Part shown: one piece after another, positions 11,311 to 22,775 of the stretch | Layout of the letters: the number at the start of each line of letters is the position of its first letter | How positions within the stretch are numbered: the stretch's first letter is position 1 | Assembly (NCBI GenBank): GCA_032622095.1 | Contig: CP136066.1 | Span: 42,485,835-42,549,834, forward strand | Direction of reading: 5' to 3' | From: Siphonodentalium dalli | Lineage: Eukaryota; Mollusca; Scaphopoda; Gadilida; Siphonodentaliidae | Length of the DNA: 64,000 nucleotides | Program-made: the position numbers and the translations under genes | Notes under the pieces: generated by a model | Seen by the model: only the letters and a program-made list of their open reading frames with translations | What the model was told of the DNA's origin: nothing | Databases searched by the model: none

Positions 11311-11700
11311 ACTGAGTAATTTTATTTTTGGAAATATATTGTTCCTTATAATTACAGCTCAACAGAATATATCAACACAAAAGTGCACCTTGAGTTGAAT
11401 ATATTGGCACTTTATTGTGACGTTGCCACAACATCGCATGTCGTTGTGGCAAAATTCCTATATGCTCAACTGTCACTTTGAAAGTGATCTGCCCCTAACG
11501 TAATTATCCTGTTTAAATACATTTGCTTTAGCTAATAGCAACATTCTATAGAATTAATTGGGTGTAATTATTTACCTACAAGGGGATTGTCTGTCAAAAA
11601 TAATGGGTGACAATTAAGCATGACATGCAGGAATATTGTGTGAAGAATTAGATTAAGCTGATAATAAATGGTATTGATTGCTAATTATTAGTGCCTTTAA
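11311..11700. other. Unassigned stretch
   Basis: One small hairpin (GCCACAACATCGCATGTCGT with its complement) lies near 11428-11453. Nothing else is recognised. Confidence 0.4.
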
Positions 11701-11704
11701 GTTA

Positions 11705-11807
11705 CAGTAAATGCTCTAAATAATCGACTCCTTAACCACAGCAGAATTATGGATAACTTTTCAGGATTTAGTCTGTGGTTAAGGAGTCGATTATTTAGGC
11801 ATTACTG
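11705..11807. mobile_element. CAGT-family MITE, internally deleted
   Basis: Both termini and TA flanks are kept. Most of the arms are lost. Confidence 0.8.
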
Positions 11808-11817
11808 TATTTGAGGA

Positions 11818-11898
11818 GAATGGCACCTATCTCTGGCACCTATCTCTGGCACCTATCTCTGGCACCTATCTCTGGCACCTATCTCTGGCACCTATCTC
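11818..11898. repeat. 13-bp tandem repeat, six copies
   Basis: Unit GGCACCTATCTCT repeated six times almost without change, grown from the edge of the adjoining ~125-bp repeat. Confidence 0.9.
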
Positions 11899-12160
11899 GT
11901 GACATTTCCCGTGTCTTGTTACCTCTGTGCACCAATTTTCTCCCATATTTTCTGAGCTGATAATAAACGCTCTTTATTAATCATGCAATTTATTAGTGTC
12001 CCTTTAAGTCATCTGAGGTCGAAGGTGCCTATCCCATGACATTCACCTGGCCAAGTGACCAATGTGTACCAATTTTCCTACATATATTCTATGCTGATAA
12101 GGAATGCTCTTTTTTGCTCATATATAAGTCATCTGAGGTAAAAATGACACTTGACGTGCA
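11899..12160. repeat. Diverged ~125-bp tandem repeat
   Basis: Units with AGTCATCTGAGGT, CCATGACATT, CACCAATTTTC, GAGCTGATAA and GCTCTTTATT. Related units at 51961-52080 and 52315-52437 are split by a pgB-3 MITE. Confidence 0.8.
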
Positions 12161-12281
12161 GGAAAATATCATGACTGCTGATACCAATATAATGAAAGCT
12201 GGCAAACTGTGTGTTGAGTTTGTCTGGAGTTTATGAGGCAGTGTACAAGTGGCATGCTGAAGATTTGTGAAGCATGTAATA

Positions 12282-12675
12282 TGTGACCTACCATATCAAA
12301 TCCAGTCGTAAGTCGGAATTTTTTTACCCTGTGCCAATGCATTCTCTTATATATGCGAGTCGACCTGCCTCGCATATATAAGAGAATGCATTGGCCTAAC
12401 AATTTTTTACAATTTTAATAATTTTTTCTTGTATTCTTTAACAATTCAGACAAACATGAGCAGACGACACTCTTCTATATGCTTCTATATATGTGTGGGG
12501 CTCCCTGCAGGGTAATGGATGTTTTTTATTTTATGTCCTAAAAATTGTAAGAAACATTTATTTTAAAAAAATGATAAAATATTGTTAGGCCAATGCATTC
12601 TCATATATAAGAGAATGCATTGGCACAGGGTAAAAAAATCCCGACTTACGACTGGATTTGATATGGCGGGTCACA
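12282..12675. mobile_element. GACC-family MITE
   Basis: TGTGACC…GGGTCACA termini next to TA. Two shared hairpins; the loop of the first is partly deleted. Confidence 0.85.
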
Positions 12676-13133
12676 TATACATCAAACAGTATGGAACAGC
12701 TTTCGGAGGCATAACTATATACTGTGCTCAACATGGTTACTGTTAGGCCAAAGGTGTGTTTCATTTATTAATTAGTTTAAAAATATATAGGCTAGACTAC
12801 AAGAAACAGCTGTATTATTTTGTACCTTAATATGGGATAACAATTTCATCGGAGTAAGGCATATTTAGTAAATTACATGTCTCTGACCTGCCAATTTCTT
12901 CCCACATTTTATTTATTATTCAACACATCCATTGAAGTTGAGTACAGTCTTATATTCTATCGTTTTCTCAAATTTGAGGAATTTCTGCTATTACTATAGT
13001 GTCAGATGTACGAAAACTAGGTGTTCTTTAGTCATTTATTAAAGTGACTTGTGCTATATATACATAAATTACAAAAATTACAAAAATAATTATCACAAAT
13101 GTATCATAAAGAGCACCCAGCTTCCTCTGCCTA
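12676..13133. other. Unassigned AT-rich stretch
   Basis: No exon or repeat recognised. Confidence 0.4.
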
Positions 13134-13414
13134 CAGTAATGGCCTAAATAATCAACACACTAAAAAGTACAACACAAATTAGACCATGCGACAAGTCTAT
13201 GAACACTGTCTAGTGTATCTAAGCTCTCCATGTCAGATATGCTGAAATTGTATTCAGTGAAAACCTAATTATGTATCCAGTCAAGACTGATACTCCAAAC
13301 ATTGTGAGAGCTAGCTTTCCGATGAATGGCAACAAGCCATATTTCCGACTAAATCCTGAAAAATTACCCATAATTCTGCTGTGGTTAAGGAGTTGAATAT
13401 TTAGGGCATTACTG
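13134..13414. mobile_element. CAGT-family MITE, left arm decayed
   Basis: The right arm is clear (TTTCCGATGAATGGCAACAA to GGGCATTACTG, then TA). The left end keeps only CAGTAATGGCCTAAATAATC. Confidence 0.75.
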
Positions 13415-13498
13415 TATATGTCACTAATATTGTATATAAATGATATCATTCTTACCTTTCTCTCTCCTCACATACCATTCTCTCTCTCAATTCTCACA

Positions 13499-13661
13499 TA
13501 CTGTAATGCTCTAAATAATCGACTCCTTAACCACAGCAGAATTATGGGTAACTTTTCAGGATTTAGTCGGAAATATGGCAACTAGCCATATTTACGACAA
13601 AAACCTGAAAAATTACCCATAATTCTTATGTGGAAGGAGTCGATTATTTAGGGCATTACTG
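13499..13661. mobile_element. CAGT-family MITE
   Basis: Shortened palindrome with both arms and a TA at the right end. Confidence 0.8.
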
Positions 13662-13839
13662 TACAATATCTAGCTCTTACATTCTACTTCTTGCATGTGC
13701 TGTCATAATTATCTATTACTATATGATATATACTTCACGCATATGCGCATTCTCAGTGTTGCAGATCCCGTAATGATCAACGTTGTTTCATGTATATCTG
13801 GTCGGTTCTCAATTTGTATGGTTTTTGTATGCATATTAA

Positions 13840-14223
13840 CCCTTTACCCAACAGAAGGGCCCTGTGCCAATGCATTCTCTTATATATGCGAGTCGACCAT
13901 AGGTCGCCTCGCATATATAAGAGAATGCATTGGCTTAACACATTAAAAATTGTTAAAGAATGTAAGAAAAAATGGTAAAAAGTGTTAAAAAAAGATTTTT
14001 TTTAGGCCAATGCATTCTCTTATATATGCGAGGCGACCTATGGTCGACTCGCATATATAAGAGAATGCATTGGCACAGGTCATAACTGTAACTAGCACAA
14101 TGTGGTCAAGGAGCCGGTTCCAATGATATCCATATTTGTATGGTTTTATTCAGACAGACCCAAGATAATTTAGGCTGTTGCAGCTTTATTTGGCCGGTTT
14201 TGGCCGGTTTGTTGGGTAAAGGG
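13840..14223. mobile_element. pgB-1 MITE (piggyBac-like)
   Basis: TTAA then CCCTTTACCCAACAGAAGG at the left; the right end is GGCCGGTTTGTTGGGTAAAGG. Two complete hairpins of the TCGACC/GGTCGCC loop type. The right TTAA has mutated. The long arm contains TTTATTTGGCCGG. Other copies: 43476, 48377, 52536, 55278. Confidence 0.85.
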
Positions 14224-14955
14224 CATTCTCTGGAGTAATTGTTTAGTATGATGTTGATCAATAGGTTTGTCTTCCGATTTTGTAATTTCATTAAATCATC
14301 ATCATTATATAATCTTTTTGTAAAGGTTTTTTCTAGAAATATTGAGAGAGATAAATCTCAGATGAGCAGTTCAATAGGTGTAGACATAATCAGGGAAGGA
14401 TCCAGAGATTTTTTGGGGACACCTGTTCTGTATTTGAGTATGTCCCCATATAAATTTGGATGTTAAAATATTCAGTACTGGACACTTGATTGTGCAAATA
14501 TAATAGACTATATAACATCTGAAGGTTGATGATTTGCATTACTAGTACATGTTGTTGAATTATAGAAAAATTCCTTGAAAATATGGAAAATCCAACTTGA
14601 ATAAATACTATCCACTTGGAATTTGGGTCTCCAGAGTTTGGGAGCCCAAACCTGTAACAGGTATCAAAACATCCCTGGATCCTTCTCTGGACATAATGTA
14701 CTTGTCCTTCACAGGTTTATATGCACTACTATGTTCATGGAAAAAAATTGTAAAAACAAATTATGTATTGAAATTGAATCCCATCAGGGAATTGCCTGTT
14801 TATCAGGAGTCTCATACTTCCAGACGGCAGCTGAATGCATGATATCCCATGATGCAACGGGATAGTTGTGATGACAATGGTTTGTCATTGATCATCATGT
14901 TGATATCGACGATGTTTTGTTATCGCCATGGCATGCCGATCGGGGCACGATTGTT
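14224..14955. other. Unassigned stretch with short open frames
   Basis: Frames of 75-81 codons (14239-14466, 14597-14842, 14623-14865) have no recognisable domain or clean exon borders. No gene is called. Confidence 0.35.
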
Positions 14956-15300
14956 TCCACCGATACCCTATAGATGACCTGCTATCGTGCCCATACATCT
15001 ATTGACCTTCTATTTGGAGAATCATATATGACTTTACGAACATAATGACTTATCTTGTATCACTAGAGAATTTATATGTTCTGAATAAGTTAGCATTCAG
15101 AGTAATTGAATTGTCTGTAGGATGGTCCGTATATATGTTTCCTAAATTTCCACTAGGACAATCGGGGCTACATGTATATATATAGATTAACTGTAAACTC
15201 AACCACATCCTCATGAAAAATGTTCTTGCCATGCGAATATCTATATACATGTATATAGAATAACTTTAAACTCAACCACATTCTCATCCTCTTGCTCTGC
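14956..15300. repeat. Diverged duplication, copy 1 (partner 16310-16590)
   Basis: Shares TATAGATGACCTGCTATCG, CATCTATTGACCTTC, GGAATCATATA-like and ATTCAGAGTAATTG words in the same order with 16310-16590. Confidence 0.7.
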
Positions 15301-15304
15301 GAAT

Positions 15305-15560
15305 ATCTATATATGTAATGTAATAATGGGATTTGTATAGCGCCTATCCCACGCGAGGGCCCTAAGCACTTGTAATTAACCGCAGCTGTAGAGTAATGCC
15401 GAGTCTTGTGCCTGCTTCCATTTTACAGATGCTTCACGAGAGCAGCTTACGCTTACCCAACAACCAGGTTCTTATAGAAACGGGCTCCGTCCATCCGTTC
15501 GTCCGTCAGTCGTACCGTCCGGATGTTCAGACGTCCGTTCGGTCGTCCATCACACTTTTG
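15305..15560. other. Repeat-like stretch with ttgtatagcgcc motif and CCGT-rich run
   Basis: GGGATTTGTATAGCGCCTATC followed by GCGAGGGCCCTAAGCACTT resembles a dispersed element I associate with marine invertebrate genomes (from memory, not checked). A CCGTCCGT-rich stretch follows at 15488-15550. Confidence 0.35.
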
Positions 15561-15807
15561 AGTACCTTCATGGTGTAATCATCTCCTCCTACAGATTTCA
15601 TCCCAGAGATTTGAAACTTCAGAATATTGTTGCCCATATATTGAAGATGTGCAACATGTATATAGATGACGGAAAAAATATTTCTTGACAGAGTTATTAA
15701 CCCTTTTCGACTTAGAAAATATCAACATTTTTTTTAATTTCTTTAACAAAGCGGCATCGACTTGCCACGTTGTCAGGGACACTGTGGTCGGCTGACCTTT
15801 CATCTAG

Positions 15808-15906
15808 GTATGACGAAGCGTGAGATTTGAAACAGCGGGTGCGAACTCATGCCAGTGCGCTAGCACCATTACAAATCCGATAACCCTAACCACTGGGCTA
15901 CCGAAC
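15808..15906 (-). mobile_element. tRNA-derived SINE head
   Basis: On the minus strand a good polymerase III A box, TAGCCCAGTGG (complement of 15890-15900), is followed about 41 bases later by a B-box-like GAGTTCGCACC (complement of 15838-15848). That is the layout of a tRNA-related SINE promoter. It does not fold as a full functional tRNA that I can see, so a SINE head or tRNA pseudogene is the best reading. Confidence 0.6.
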
Positions 15907-15952
15907 TCCAAGTACATCTGTGAATGTCTATCTATCCATCCACTATAGGAAT

Positions 15953-16090
15953 TAAAGTGATGTGAAACACTCTGGTAGGGTGATCGAATAGAAATGGAGA
16001 ATAATCTTGCTCAAAGTAGTTATTTTTATGAATATTAATCCAAATTTACAACACACATCGTCAGAATGATATATTTATTAAATGCAATGA
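15953..16090 (+). repeat. GTGAAACACTCTGG repeat, partial
   Basis: Matches the first ~135 bp of the element at 63581-63892. A complementary copy lies at 37297-37604 and a fragment at 50437-50520. Confidence 0.75.
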
Positions 16091-16189
16091 GTATCCAAAG
16101 GGCTCCAAAGGGGTCTAACAGAGGCAACTTTCTTACGAGGAAGATAATGGTACATGTATATGGGTTAAAAGTTTCTGAAGTAATGCCAC

Positions 16190-16345
16190 CCACGGCCTAT
16201 AGATGACCTGCTATCGCATGGACACACCCACGGCCTATAGATGACCTGCTATCCTTTGGACACACCCACGGCCTATTGATGACCTGCTATCGTATGGACA
16301 CACCCACTGCCTATAGATGACCTGCTATCGCATGGACACATCTAT
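16190..16345. repeat. ~39-bp tandem repeat, four copies
   Basis: Unit contains CACCCACGGCCTATAGATGA and CCTGCTATCGCATGGACA. It was expanded from the start of the duplicated segment that also occurs at 14956. Confidence 0.9.
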
Positions 16346-16590
16346 TGACCTTCCATTTATGGAATCATATATAACTTTACAAACATAATGTCTAGCTTGT
16401 ATCGTCAGAGAGTTCATATGTTCTGAATGAGTCTGCATTCAGAGTAATTGGATTTTCTGTAGGATATGGCCCCTATATGTTCCTTATATTTTCTGATAGG
16501 ACAGACAGCCGAGGGCTATACAAAATATCTGTAAACTCTACAACATCCATCATGAGAAATCCACCTGCTATGTGAATATCACTGTATGCT
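16310..16590. repeat. Diverged duplication, copy 2
   Basis: See 14956-15300. Confidence 0.7.
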
Positions 16591-17165
16591 TATTATACGC
16601 CTGTTTGAAAAAACGGTCGTATTATGTAAATGGGTTGTCCGTCCGTCTGTTGTCCATCCGTCCGTCCGCTTGATAACTTTAGATTGAATCGAGTGAACTG
16701 AACCAAATTTGGAATGTTAGTTTACCACACCAAAATACAGATCAAGCTCGAATATGGGTTTCGTCCACATGCTTTTGACTGAGTTATGCCCCTTTTTCGA
16801 CTTAGATTTTACCTGATTTGCTGTTTCCGGATGATAACTTTAGATTGAATCAAGTGAATTGAACCAAATTTGGTATATTAGTTTACCACCCTAAAATACA
16901 GATCAAGTTCGAATATGGCTTTCGCCCACATGATTTTGACTGAGTTATGCCCCTTTTTCGACTTAGATTTTACCTGATATGCGGTTTCGAGATCGATAAC
17001 TTTAGATTGAATCAAGTGAACTGTACCAAATTTGGTATACAGATGATGTTCAAATATGGGTTCTGTCTACATGTCTCACTCTATTCCAGAAATGGGCATA
17101 TTATGCCATGCCCCGACGGCGTGCTCTTGTATAATTTGCAATTGTCTTATAATCTTATTATCTTA
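16591..17165. repeat. S1 satellite-type element, well preserved
   Basis: Begins at an inverted word pair (ACGCCTGTTTGAAAAAACGG then CGTATTATG), then CCGTCCGT, three units with TAACTTTAGATTGAATC and CCAAATTTGG, and ends in GGGCATATTATGCCATGCCC. The matching ends suggest a bounded mobile unit rather than a simple satellite. Confidence 0.8.
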
Positions 17166-17235
17166 ACAGGATGAATTTTGTGATGCTAGCCCTCATGCTA
17201 GGACCTCATTCTGCAAATATCAGACACACTATATC
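17166..17235. mobile_element. AAGCC-family MITE fragment
   Basis: Right-end fragment: GGACCTCATTCTGCAAAT… then ATCAAGGCTTG. Confidence 0.7.
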
Positions 17236-17687
17236 AAGGCTTGTTGTTACACCTATCTGACTCAAAACTGTTTTTAAAAATAGAATAGTGTAGATTAGTA
17301 AGATTAATAGATTAGTAAGAAACAGCATATCCCTTGTTTATGTCTTGAGCCGTCAACGTAAGGGAAACGTTTCATGTTGAACAACGTTATGGAGAGTGAT
17401 AGGAGATTTAGTCATTTTCTACTGATCATTCTTCGCAATAAATGTCAAATTGCTTCACGACTCGGTTGAACATAAGCTCCAAGCTGTCAATGTCACACCA
17501 TGTTACCTTCAATCCACCAAAATAGCTTCTAATGTTCGGAAAATAGTAAAGTATCCCCTTCCCAAGATAGCCAAAATTGCTGGAAATTACCTTACAAAAG
17601 TGTATCGTTTTCAGTGTATCATTAATTTATGATTTTTAGCATTGTCAACAATTGTTCTATTAAATGACTCATCATTTCCCATTTTAG
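17236..17687. other. Intronic DNA upstream of first visible exon
   Basis: No exon seen. The stretch ends in the acceptor tract of the exon at 17688. Confidence 0.4.
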
Positions 17688-17758
17688 GTGGATACCATTA
17701 CCTGTGTGTGTACAAACCAGGTCATCATCCTTCAAAGGACGGTATAGATCCAGCTATC
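17688..17758 (+). CDS. CFAP61: CFAP61-like gene, exon 1 of 6 visible
   Basis: Exon of 71 bp between an acceptor (cccattttag) and a strong donor (GTAAGTAT). The first two bases complete a codon begun in an unseen upstream exon; the exon ends in phase 0. It encodes GYHYLCVYKPGHHPSKDG… The next exon found, at 34573, also starts in phase 0, so the two can join directly. The reading fits the late part of the oxidoreductase-like region of CFAP61, a component of the calmodulin- and spoke-associated complex of motile cilia. That assignment is from recall and not checked by search. Exons encoding the bulk of the protein (full length in vertebrates is about 1,200 residues) are not visible upstream. The exon's 3' part is echoed 65 bp downstream at 17774-17822. 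Confidence 0.55.
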
Positions 17759-17773
17759 GTAAGTATAAATCAT

Positions 17774-17822
17774 TGTAAACCAGGTCATCACCCATCAAAG
17801 TACCGCTTAGATACAGCTATCA
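17774..17822 (+). pseudogene. Decayed partial copy of exon 1
   Basis: TAAACCAGGTCATCACCCAT… follows the order of the exon text AAACCAGGTCATCATCCTTC…; about 50 bp align with scattered substitutions. The donor equivalent is lost (ATCATATTG in place of ATCGTAAGT). Confidence 0.7.
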
Positions 17823-19150
17823 TATTGAAGTGAAATTTATCGTATAATATTTGACAATTTTGCAAAGTTTAGATTGGAGAACATCAAACTTCACACAATA
17901 TAGCTTCAACATACTATACTATTTTATATTCATGACAGTATGGACACTCGGGTGTGATGCTTCAAGCCCACATCTCCTTACAAGAATGGACAAATATTCT
18001 GTTCTATAGACAATACTTCTTATGACTCTAGTTTGTGAGTTGAACAATACACATTTATCAATCGCATATCCAGTAGTTGTCACTTCTCCCCTCATGGTCC
18101 AAATAACCCAATCCCATTCGCCCACATATTGTCACAATCACAAACCTTGCGAATGCGTTAATACCCTATATCGGCCACACTATACAATACCTTCTGGTTT
18201 AACAATGGTCACCGCCTCCGTGCACACCCTACACAAGACATATCGCGACATACCTGCACCACTTCGGAGCATACACGCAACCCCATATCTGGCGATCAAG
18301 GTTACAAATCATATACCTGTTTACACTTTAACTCACGGACACCGTGTTATTTGCAGCACTGTATCCAACATACTGGCTACAACTCCCCGCACTGAAATTC
18401 AGTGATTTGACAGCAGCAATATACCCACACAGACTAACGGGAACCAAGGGCCAACATACCTGTACAATAAATCTGCACTCAACCCTGTGAGCTCTTCGGT
18501 ATCCATAACCCCCTGACATCTACCCATTGACCAACCAAATCCACGCTCAACCAACCTAGACTATAAATGGACAGGCAAAATCTGCATCTGCCCATGCCAT
18601 CCTGGTCCTGAGAAAGATAAACTATTATCGAAAGCTCTAGACAATTTATAGGATATTCAAGTGATTGATTACCTCCCTGGAGGATCATTCTCGCCTAATT
18701 TTCTTTACTTACAACTCAATCACCTGCAATATGGCCATGAGCATCTCTCTCACCAGTGTCACATCCAATGACATTAATTTCTCCTCACCAATGTTTCCCT
18801 CCCTAAAGTATTCCATGATGACGAATCGCAAAGGGAATAAAATGTACATGCACATATCTGGAACAAGAAACCTCCACAACCCAACCCGACTCCCAGCTCA
18901 GCAAATAAAGAGAGAGATAGTGCAGATCTTCACTCTCTGTGCACCCTACAACCAGTAGGCATTAACAAGATGGACTTGAATTGGTCGCCTCCTTCATAGT
19001 AATATTTTTTATCACATAATTTGGCCATAAAAGCAGTTTCATAATTATCGGTAATAGACACGTTTAATATCAGCGCGTGCGATGACGTCACGGCGTTCTT
19101 CAAATAACTTGTGATCGCTGTAGTTTATGATTGTTGTTTTCGATGAATAT
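17823..19150. other. Unassigned intronic stretch
   Basis: Contains a C-rich + strand section (about 18,090-18,960) with frames of 127 codons (18022-18405) and 97 codons (18665-18958). No domain, repeat or splice pattern I recognise. The composition differs from the surrounding AT-rich DNA. Confidence 0.35.
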
Positions 19151-19159
19151 TGCGCGTTG

Positions 19160-19330
19160 CTTCGGGTTTTTTGATCATGTGATAAAAGGTATCTCAAACT
19201 CGTTCTATTTTATGCATAATTTATCAACCTCGTCCACTAAATTCTATTTGAGCCTCGGTAAACCTCGGCTCAAATCGAATTTAGTGAACTCGTTTGATAA
19301 ATTCCCTATAAAATAGAAACTCATGTGAGA
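19160..19330. repeat. Hairpin element with tctatttta arms
   Basis: Arms TCTCAAACTCGTTCTATTTT… and complement …AAAATAGAAACTCATGTGAG, with an inner ATTTGAGCC/GGCTCAAAT pair. Similar in design to 24350-24610. Confidence 0.65.
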
Positions 19331-19569
19331 TCCTCTATAAATTATATTCATGACAGCAATATTTTATAATATAAAGTGAATGTGTAAGGATGTGACTGTA
19401 CAATGAGTGGACCTAAGGCTCATTTGATTACTGTTAAAATATGTCTGCAATCTTCTGGGAGGCTATTCCACAATGCTCTGGCTCCGTTTGGGGTTGCGCT
19501 TTTTGAGTTTTTGGTCCTTTCACTTCAACTTTTTGCCAAACAGCCATTTTCTGTCTGCATTTTGGACTG

Positions 19570-20854
19570 ATTTTATTGTTATACACCCACCTGATTTTAT
19601 TGTTATACACCCACCTGATTTTATTGTTATACACCCACCTGATTTTATTGTTATACACCCACCTGATTTTATTGTTATACACCCACCTGTTTTATTGTTA
19701 TACACCCACCTGATTTTATTGTTATACACCCACCTGTTTTATTGTTATACACCCACCTGATTTTATTGTTATACACCCACCTGTTTTTATTGTTATACAC
19801 CCACCTGTTTTATACACCCACCTGTTTTATACACCCACCTGTTTTATACACCCACCTGTTTTATACACCCACCTGATTTTATTGTTATACACCCACCTGT
19901 GTTATTGTTATACACCCACCTGTTTTATTGTTATACACCCACCTGATTTTATTGTTATACACCCACCTGTTTTTATTGTTATACACCCACCTGTTTTATA
20001 CACCCACCTGTTTTATACACCCACCTGTTTTATACACCCACCTGTTTTATACACCCACCTGTTTTATACACCCACCTGTTTTATACACCCACCTGTTTTA
20101 TACACCCACCTGTTTTATACACCCACCTGTTTTATACACCCACCTGTTTTATACACCCACCTGTTTTATACACCCACCTGTTTTATACACCCACCTGTTT
20201 TATACACCCACCTGATTTTATACACCCACCTGTTTTATACACCCACCTGATTTTATACACCCACCTGTTTTATACACCCACCTGTTTTATACACCCACCT
20301 GTTTTATACACCCACCTGTTTTATACACCCACCTGTTTTATACACCCACCTGATTTTATACACCCACCTGTTTTATACACCCACCTGTTTTATACACCCA
20401 CCTGTTTTATACACCCACCTGTTTTATACACCCACCTGTTTTATACACCCACCTGTTTTATACACCCACCTGTTTTATACACCCACCTGTTTTATACACC
20501 CACCTGATTTTATACACCCACCTGTTTTATACACCCACCTGTTTTATACACCCACCTGTTTTATACACCCACCTGTTTTATACACCCACCTGATTTTATA
20601 CACCCACCTGTTTTATACACCCACCTGTTTTATACACCCACCTGTTTTATACACCCACCTGTTTTATACACCCACCTGTTTTATACACCCACCTGTTTTA
20701 TACACCCACCTGTTTTATACACCCACCTGATTTATACACCCACCTGTTTTATACACCCACCTGTTTTATACACCCACCTGATTTTATACACCCACCTGTT
20801 TTATACACCCACCTGTTTTATACACCCACCTGTTTTATACACCCACCTGTTTTG
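19570..20854. repeat. Minisatellite, 17-bp and 24-bp units
   Basis: About 1.29 kb made of two unit forms: a long unit ATTTTATTGTTATACACCCACCTG without its first four bases (TATTGTTATACACCCACCTG) and a short unit TTTTATACACCCACCTG. The long form dominates the left end (19570-19800 and about 19875-19990), the short form the rest, with single extra-A variants (GATTTTATACAC) scattered. Open frames across it are products of the repeat. Confidence 0.97.
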
Positions 20855-20859
20855 AAAAA

Positions 20860-21420
20860 AAAATGGAACATATTAGGTTATTGGTCCGTCTGTCCGTTTG
20901 CTTTTTGTTTTGTTTCCGGATAATAACTTTAGTAAGTCTGAACTGAATGGAATGTAATTTGGTATATGGGTTCACTAGCCCAAAATACAGGTCAAGTTTG
21001 AATTTGGTTTCCGGCTGCCTATTTTCACCTGAGTTACGCCCTTTTTTAGTTGGAATTTGCACTCAATTTTATTTTCATTTTTGGATGATAACTTTTGTAA
21101 GTCTGAACTGAATGGAATGAAATTTGGTATATGAGTTCATTAGCCCAAAATACAGGTCAAGTTCGCATTTGGGTTCCACCCATTTTTGCCGGAGTTATGG
21201 TCTTTGTCGACTTAGAATTTGCCGATTATTTAGCTTCTGACTGATAACTTTTGTTTTAGTTATCTGGTTGTTTTCAAAATTTGATATGGATTACTCACAT
21301 GAAAATACAGGTCAAGTTTGATTTTGGTTCTGTCTGCCTATTTTAACCGGTGTTATGGTCCCTGTTGACTTATAATTTGATGATTATTTTGGTTTCTGGG
21401 TGACAGCTTTAGTTATATTT
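20860..21420. repeat. S1 satellite-type element
   Basis: Three units with AGTCTGAACTGAATGGAATG and CCCAAAATACAGGTCAAGTT. It abuts the minisatellite directly. Confidence 0.8.
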
Positions 21421-22035
21421 ATACCCCCCGCAACGAAGTTAGGGGGGGGGGTATACTGGAGTCAGCTTGTCCGTCCGTCGTCCGTCCGTCGTCTGTCCGT
21501 CCGTGGACACAAATTTGTCCGGAGTTTTTCTCAGTCGTTTTTTTATCAATTTCCATGAAACTTGGCACAGACATCATCCATCATGGGAACCTGTGCACCT
21601 GCGATTATGATGTCTGTCGGACTTTTTTTTTTGGAGTTATCCCCCCTTTTTCGACTTAGAAAATTTTCGCAACATGCATAATTTTGTCCGAGCTTTTATT
21701 CCTACATTTTTCGGTCAATGTTTTTTAATCTTGGCACTGATATTTAGTACCATGGGAACCTGTGCCCCTGCGATTATGACGTCTGTCCGACATTTTTTGT
21801 GTGGAGTTATTCCCCTTTTTCGACTTAGAATTTTTTTCGCAACATACATAATTTTGTCCAAGCTTTTATTCCTACATTTTTTGGTCAATAGGTTTAAGAT
21901 TAGGGTTATGGTTGTACAACTGCAATGAGAACTGTTATTTTATTATTTTAACTAAATGTTTACTGACATGTGAAACATCTTAGTATTTTAAAAAGGGGGG
22001 TATCCGTAGTCCCATTGGGACAGTCACACCTCTAG
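21421..22035. mobile_element. S2 element (tatacccccc … cctctagttat)
   Basis: Left end TATACCCCCCGCAACGAAG with a short hairpin, CCGTCCGT run, two ~170-bp internal units (GAAACTTGGCACAGACATC, GGGAACCTGTGCACCTGC, CCCCTTTTTCGACTTAGAA), right end GGGGGTATCCGTAGT…CACACCTCTAGTTAT. A closely related copy with defined borders is nested at 28159-28934. Confidence 0.8.
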
Positions 22036-22309
22036 TTATGTTTGTTTTAAAATTTGGCATATGGATTATTATTCATTATGGCCCTTTGTTGAAATTACCA
22101 CGGCCGTATTTTGCCATGCCCTAGCGATGCCCTTCAATTTAATTCCAATGAAAAATGGAATATTCAGATAAATGATAGATCTGTCAAATATTTGCTTCTC
22201 ACAGTCGTTGATCATATATAGGTGTTGTTTTAATAATCCCATATTACCACAATTGTATATATTCTTTTATGTATCATGATACTTGCACGCATCATACATT
22301 GTTTTATTA
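22036..22309. other. S1 tail and unassigned DNA
   Basis: Begins with S1-like words (AAAATTTGGCATATGGATTA; CACGGCCGTATTTTGCCATG) and then nothing recognised. The S2 element therefore appears inserted in an S1 copy. Confidence 0.5.
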
Positions 22310-22660
22310 TAACATTCAGTGGGTCAACCAGAATGTGTGTCACTGTGTAGCGGGCAAGCATCACTAAATTCACTCTCTGGGGACCTCATTCTGCTTAGGC
22401 CTCATCTTCTCTGGAAAGTTTCTTTATCATAAAATTTCTATAGAAACTTCTTCACATAGATTCTATTTCTTTTTTAGTATAGTTTCTCTATATCCCCAAA
22501 TTGGCAGACAAGGTCTCTATGTCTCCAATAGCAGATGAGGCCCTGCTGAATGAGGTCCCAAGAGGGTGATTTTGGTTATGCTAGCCCGCTATGTGGGATA
22601 GCATCACTAAACTCCCCCTCTGGGGACCTCATTCTGCAAATGACAGGCACACTAAACCCA
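22310..22660. mobile_element. AAGCC-family MITE, long form with spacer
   Basis: Hairpins at both sides of a ~190-bp spacer (AAATTTCTATAGAAACTTCT, CCCCAAATTGGCAGA). Copies near 30.4, 44.4 and 0.3 kb lack the spacer and look like deletion derivatives. The same spacer occurs at 56485-56680, 53260-53450 and 34252-34350. Confidence 0.75.
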
Positions 22661-22667
22661 GGCTAAG

Positions 22668-22775
22668 TGTGAGAGCTTTCCGATGAATGGCAACAAGCCA
22701 TATTTAAGACTAAATCCTGAAAAGTTACCCATAATTCTGCTGTGGTTAAGGAGTCGATTATTTAGGGCATTACTG
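22668..22775. mobile_element. CAGT-family MITE, right arm only
   Basis: From AGAGCTTTCCGATGAATGGC to GGGCATTACTG plus TA. Confidence 0.8.

Noticed and set aside
15838-15900. Functional tRNA gene on the minus strand
   Set aside because: A and B boxes are present, but I cannot form a full cloverleaf with a proper acceptor stem; a SINE head fits better.
18022-18405. 127-codon frame in a C-rich stretch
   Set aside because: No motif, no splice pattern, and frames on the other strand are similarly open; likely compositional.
19473-20250. Open frames of 95 and 122 codons with repeating Tyr-Thr-His-Leu text
   Set aside because: They are translations of the 17/24-bp minisatellite; no start context, splice signals or non-repeat sequence.
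19570-20854. CRISPR-like regular repeat
   Set aside because: Units are contiguous with no unique spacers, and the genome is eukaryotic.
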